Shown: positions 6,193 through 8,851 of the stretch, in pieces
Layout: the number at the start of each line of letters is the position of its first letter
Position numbering within the stretch: position 1 is the first letter of the stretch
From: Actinomycetes bacterium
Lineage (GTDB): Bacteria; Actinomycetota; Actinomycetes; Actinomycetales; Demequinaceae
Direction of reading: 5' to 3'
DNA: 8,851 nt
Assembly: GCA_023442845.1 (NCBI GenBank)
Contig: JAEZXC010000098.1
Coordinates: 1-8,851 of the forward strand
The notes under the pieces: model-generated
Databases searched by the model: none
Seen by the model: only the letters and a program-made list of their open reading frames with translations
Told to the model about the DNA's origin: nothing
Made by a program: the position numbers and the translations under genes

Positions 6193-7238
6193 TTGACGAC
6201 CTCCTTGGGGGCGTACTTCTGCTTCTTTGCTGCGCGTCTGGCGGCTCTGTTACTCGAACCAGAGGAGGCGATGCTCCTCGACAGCATGAAGTTGATGACA
6301 CCGAAGATGAGAATTAGCAGGAATAGCAACCACGCCACCGCGGCAGCCTTGCCGAAGTCACGACGGAAGAACGCCATCTCCCACAAGAACAAGACCGTGG
6401 TCTGGAACTGACGGTCCGAACCACCGATACCGCCCGCATTCGAGACATCGAACAGACGCGGCTCAGCGAAGATCTGGAGACCACCGATCGTCGAGGTGAT
6501 GATGACAAAGATCACGGTGGGTCGAATGCTCGGGATCGTGATCGACGTGAACCGGCGGAGCCACCCGGCGCCGTCAATCGCTGCCGACTCGTACTGATCG
6601 CGCGGCACGGCCTGCATGGCTGCGAGCAAGATGAGCGCGTTGTAGCCCGTCCACCGCCAGTTCACCATCGTCGCGATAGCGAACCAGCTCTGCCAGTCGG
6701 TGTGCTTCCACTCTTGGTCGGCGATGCCGGCCATATTAAGCAGGTTGTTCGCGAGGCCATCGGCCTCGTTGAACACCGAGGAGAAGATGAGGGCGACGGC
6801 CACAGGGGCGACGACGTAAGGCAACAAGATGCCCATGCGCCAGAACGACTTCGCACGAAGGTTCTGATCGAGAATCGCCGCAAGAATCAGCGCGACGAGG
6901 ATCTGCGGAACCGACGACAACAAGAAAATCGCAATCGTGTTGCCGATCGAGTTCCAGAACATGCTGTTCGTCAGCATGTTCGTGAAGTTCTCGAAGCCGA
7001 TGAAGTCGCCTTGACCCTTCAGCAGGTCCCAATCGAAAAGCGAGACGTAGAACGTGTACGCCAGCGGGAAGAGACCGATCAACCCGAAGAGCAGGAAGAA
7101 CGGGGAAATGTAGATGTATGGGGTGACCTTGCGGTCGAACTGGCTCAGGAAGTTTCCGATTCCGCCAGCGCGGGGAGCCTGGGGCTGGCGACGCGTCGAC
7201 GCGTCTGCGGCAGCCTCAGTTTCTGTAGAGGTGCTCAA
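6189..7238 (-). CDS. Sugar ABC transporter permease, MalF/CebF-type
   Basis: A 349-residue CUT1 permease with six core membrane segments (about 42-66, 97-123, 133-156, 185-209, 240-260, 298-319). The EAA loop is ESAAIDGAGW continuing to IPSIRP (217-240), slightly diverged in its first residues (ESAA for EAA) but with the conserved DGA and IP. A hydrophilic, charged N-terminal tail (1-38) and a very basic C-terminal tail (RAARRAAKKQK, 331-341) flank the core. The start is TTG at 7238, supported by SD AAGGA at 7245-7249 with a 6-base spacer; there is no in-frame ATG or GTG near it. It is the second gene of the operon, 87 bases after the binding protein and separated from it by a strong hairpin. 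It overlaps the next permease by four bases. Confidence 0.94.
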   Translation of the reverse strand: MSTSTETEAAADASTRRQPQAPRAGGIGNFLSQFDRKVTPYIYISPFFLLFGLIGLFPLAYTFYVSLFDWDLLKGQGDFIGFENFTNMLTNSMFWNSIGNTIAIFLLSSVPQILVALILAAILDQNLRAKSFWRMGILLPYVVAPVAVALIFSSVFNEADGLANNLLNMAGIADQEWKHTDWQSWFAIATMVNWRWTGYNALILLAAMQAVPRDQYESAAIDGAGWLRRFTSITIPSIRPTVIFVIITSTIGGLQIFAEPRLFDVSNAGGIGGSDRQFQTTVLFLWEMAFFRRDFGKAAAVAWLLFLLILIFGVINFMLSRSIASSGSSNRAARRAAKKQKYAPKEVVK

Positions 7239-7244
7239 TTGTTG

Positions 7245-7249
7245 TCCTT
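7245..7249 (-). promoter_or_regulatory. Shine-Dalgarno site supporting a TTG start
   Basis: AAGGA on the minus strand lies 6 bases before TTG at 7238 and is what fixes the rare start codon of the first permease. Confidence 0.7.
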
Positions 7250-7275
7250 GTCCGGGTGAGTCAGACGGGGTGGAG

Positions 7276-7313
7276 ATCGTGGGGCCCCGAGCCTAAGCCC
7301 GGGACCCCACGAT
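7276..7313 (-). repeat. Long hairpin between binding-protein and first permease genes
   Basis: ATCGTGGGGCCCCG (7276-7289) and CGGGACCCCACGAT (7300-7313) are 14-base arms with one mismatch around a 10-base loop. It begins 12 bases after the binding-protein stop. No T-run follows. Hairpins at this spot are common in sugar ABC operons, where they let most transcripts end or be trimmed after the binding-protein gene, giving it excess over the permeases. That role here is inferred. Confidence 0.7.
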
Positions 7314-7325
7314 GATGTCAGCTAA

Positions 7326-8663
7326 TTAGCCGACCAGCTCCTTGAGCAGGTCAAGAGCCTGCTGCCAAGCAGCCGGACCGTCAAGCTCACCACGGTCGAG
7401 CGCGTTGGCCGCGGGGCCAAAGACGTTCTCCTGGATGAGTGAGTCGTCCGGACCCTTGAACTGAGCGACAACGCCCTGGGCACGGCCAGCGAGGAGCTGA
7501 CCAACCGGTGCGTCGTTGAAGAAGGCGTTGGGCTCACCGTTGGTGGCCAGCTCCTCCTGCGCAGCCAGCGTCGACGGGAACGAGCCCGCGGCGTTGAACT
7601 GCTTGATCTGCTGCTCGGGCTCGGTCAGCCAGGAAGCGAGCTTTGCAGCCTCTTCCTTGTTGCTCGAGTTCGAGGCAACGGCGAGGAATGCGCCACCCCA
7701 GTTAGCAGCGCCACCGGGGAACACGTCCGCGAAGTCCCAGCCAGTGGTGGCGTCGCCGCCGCCGGCCTCGGTGTTGCCCTGCACGACGCCGAGCATCCAG
7801 CCCGGGCACATGAAGGTTGCGAAGGTGCCGTCAACGAAGGACTTGCCACCGTTCCAGTCCCACGGGGACTGAGCAGCGGAAAGGCCGTTGGCTGCGCCGT
7901 CAGCGAGAACGCCCCACAGAGCCTCAAGCTCCGCGTTGCCCTCGACGTTCAGCGAGCCATCTGCCTTGTAGTAGCCCTCGTCAAGCTGGTTGACCATGGC
8001 GTTCCACACGAAGCCGGAGTGGTCGTACCAGGCCTTGCCAGTGGCCTCCTGGTACTGCTTACCAATCTCCATGTAGTGCTCCCAGTCGCCCTCGAGGAGG
8101 TCAGCGACCTCTTCGCGGTCGCTCGGCAGACCAGCAGCTTCGAAGAGCTTGCCGTTGTAGCAAATGCCCTCGGGGCCGATGTCCGTGCCGTAGCCGATGA
8201 CGCGACCCGACGGGTCGGTGCCCTGGGCGTACTTCCAGTCGAGCCAGTCCGACTTGCGGTCTTCGATGCCGTAGTCACGCAGGTCCTCGAACGAGTCCGA
8301 GACCTCCATGATGGCGCCGAGCCAGCCCTCTTCGAGAGCAACGATGTCGGTGAGGCCGTCGCCACCAGCGGCGATCTTGGTGAACGTGTCGGTACGAGCG
8401 TTACCACCCGTGTCGATGTTGGTGGCCTCGATCGTCACGTGAGGGTTGAGCTCCTGGTACTCGGTGTACAGGTCCTCGTAACCAAACGTTCCGAAGGTGG
8501 TGATGGTGAGGGTGACCGGCTCAGCGGCGGCCGACGAACCGGCACCGCTCGAGGCGGGGCTGTCGTTCTTGTCGTCCGAACTGCTGCAGCCCGCCACCAA
8601 CAGGGCGAAAGCCGTTGCACCTGCGGCGATGCCGAGGATGTTGCGGCGGCGTGAGAAGCTCAC
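7326..8663 (-). CDS. Extracellular sugar-binding lipoprotein of ABC importer (family 1 solute-binding protein, CebE-like)
   Basis: A 445-residue secreted binding protein that captures the sugar outside and delivers it to the permease pair. The signal peptide reads SRRRNILGIAAG then a hydrophobic core and the lipobox VAGC (23-26); Cys26 is the predicted lipid-anchored residue of the mature protein. The arginine run followed by N-I-L resembles a twin-arginine motif, so Tat export is possible. A Ser/Ala/Asp-rich linker (27-50) follows, then the family 1 solute-binding fold from VTLTITTFGTFGYEDLY onwards, with many Trp residues (for example WDWNGGKSF and GWDFADVFPGG) of the kind that stack on sugar rings. 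The start is GTG at 8663, fixed by SD AAAGGAG at 8669-8675. The frame is open to 8777, but that would put 38 residues before the signal peptide and run through the operators. Operator type and gene order favour cello-oligosaccharides or another beta-glucoside; the substrate is inferred. Confidence 0.94.
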   Translation of the reverse strand: MSFSRRRNILGIAAGATAFALLVAGCSSSDDKNDSPASSGAGSSAAAEPVTLTITTFGTFGYEDLYTEYQELNPHVTIEATNIDTGGNARTDTFTKIAAGGDGLTDIVALEEGWLGAIMEVSDSFEDLRDYGIEDRKSDWLDWKYAQGTDPSGRVIGYGTDIGPEGICYNGKLFEAAGLPSDREEVADLLEGDWEHYMEIGKQYQEATGKAWYDHSGFVWNAMVNQLDEGYYKADGSLNVEGNAELEALWGVLADGAANGLSAAQSPWDWNGGKSFVDGTFATFMCPGWMLGVVQGNTEAGGGDATTGWDFADVFPGGAANWGGAFLAVASNSSNKEEAAKLASWLTEPEQQIKQFNAAGSFPSTLAAQEELATNGEPNAFFNDAPVGQLLAGRAQGVVAQFKGPDDSLIQENVFGPAANALDRGELDGPAAWQQALDLLKELVG

Positions 8664-8668
8664 GTTCA

Positions 8669-8675
8669 CTCCTTT
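8669..8675 (-). promoter_or_regulatory. Shine-Dalgarno site fixing the GTG start of the binding protein
   Basis: AAAGGAG on the minus strand lies 5 bases before GTG at 8663. It excludes the longer in-frame start upstream, which would lengthen the N-terminus beyond a normal signal peptide. Confidence 0.85.
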
Positions 8676-8700
8676 GTGAGTTAGGGATAGTGAAGATTCA

Positions 8701-8714
8701 TGAGAGCGCTCTAC
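8701..8714. promoter_or_regulatory. LacI-family operator O1, CebR-like, promoter-distal
   Basis: TGAGAGCGCTCTAC contains a perfect 10-base palindrome AGAGCGCTCT (8703-8712) and matches 10 of 14 positions of the Streptomyces CebR consensus TGGGAGCGCTCCCA, with the central CpG typical of LacI-family sites. It lies in the predicted transcribed leader. Confidence 0.75.
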
Positions 8715-8721
8715 TCCCGTG

Positions 8722-8735
8722 TGAGAGCGCTCCCC
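8722..8735. promoter_or_regulatory. LacI-family operator O2, CebR-like, promoter-proximal
   Basis: TGAGAGCGCTCCCC matches 12 of 14 positions of the CebR consensus TGGGAGCGCTCCCA. Its centre is exactly 21 bp from that of the other operator, two helical turns, so two repressor dimers would sit on the same face. It lies 12 bases downstream of the -10 box, over the predicted transcription start region. Confidence 0.82.
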
Positions 8736-8747
8736 CGAATCGCCATA

Positions 8748-8777
8748 ACCGTAGGTCTGGGTCGACGATCGAGTCAA
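8748..8777 (-). promoter_or_regulatory. Promoter of the sugar ABC operon
   Basis: On the minus strand TTGACT (8772-8777) and TACGGT (8748-8753) are separated by 18 bases, a good housekeeping-sigma promoter for an actinobacterium. Transcription would begin around 8740, leaving a leader of about 75 bases that holds both operators. Confidence 0.65.
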
Positions 8778-8851
8778 TCGAAGCGACCACTTGGGAGCCG
8801 TTTCGTCACCGAATCGTTACCAACAAGATCACTATGTCCGGAACCGGCATT

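Noticed and set aside
5458..6411. 317-codon plus-strand frame opposite the two permeases
   Set aside because: The composition (very high Arg, Glu, His) is what the complement of membrane-protein codons gives, and there is no SD.
8651..8680. GTGAG/CTCAC repeats around the binding-protein start codon
   Set aside because: The stems are only 5 bp and one arm is the coding sequence GTGAGC itself; probably chance and too weak to matter.
8664..8777. Longer start for the binding protein at 8777
   Set aside because: It would place 38 hydrophilic residues before a normal lipoprotein signal peptide and run through the -10 box and both operators.

Overview
This is chromosomal DNA from a GC-rich Gram-positive actinobacterium, most likely order Micrococcales, though I cannot fix the genus from the sequence. 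Supporting signs are G/C-biased third codon positions, frequent GTG and TTG starts with strong Shine-Dalgarno (SD) sequences, a HAIR-type heat-shock operator (the HspR site of actinobacteria) and operators resembling those of the Streptomyces cellobiose repressor CebR. Six genes are complete on the minus strand, a seventh runs off the left edge, and one (a small heat-shock protein) is on the plus strand. There is no rRNA, tRNA, CRISPR array, insertion sequence or phage gene.

Left part (1-1778). A DsbA/FrnE-family thiol oxidoreductase is cut by the left edge (1-365, minus). Upstream of it lies a RibD-C/dihydrofolate-reductase-like protein (472-1035, minus). Divergent from that is an Hsp20 chaperone gene (1271-1711, plus). 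The hsp20 promoter region carries one very good and one weaker HAIR inverted repeat overlapping a plausible sigma-70-type promoter. A strong hairpin at 1729-1757 ends hsp20 and can also serve the convergent gene to its right.

Middle (1776-5239, all minus). In transcription order these are a LacI-family repressor, a membrane PAP2/Aur1-like phosphatase or phosphotransferase, and a YtcJ-like amidohydrolase. The gaps are 35 and 51 bases, so co-transcription is possible. The functions of the last two have no obvious link to sugar uptake.

Right part (5326-8851, minus). This is a complete sugar-ABC import operon without its ATPase: a lipoprotein solute-binding protein followed by two MalF/MalG-type permeases. 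A promoter (TTGACT, 18 bases, TACGGT) lies upstream of the binding-protein gene. Two CebR-like GAGCGCTC operators spaced exactly 21 bp apart sit just downstream of it. The neighbouring LacI protein is the obvious candidate repressor. Gene order, operator type and the missing ATPase fit a CebEFG-like importer for cello-oligosaccharides or other beta-glucosides energised by a shared MsiK-type ATPase; the substrate is inferred. Long hairpins after the binding-protein gene and after the second permease gene could set the relative expression of binding protein, permeases and repressor.

I found no convincing undescribed system. The points most worth checking are regulatory: the tandem HAIR sites and 5' leader of hsp20, the paired operators, the operon hairpins, and two mutually exclusive hairpins over the SD of the DsbA-like gene.
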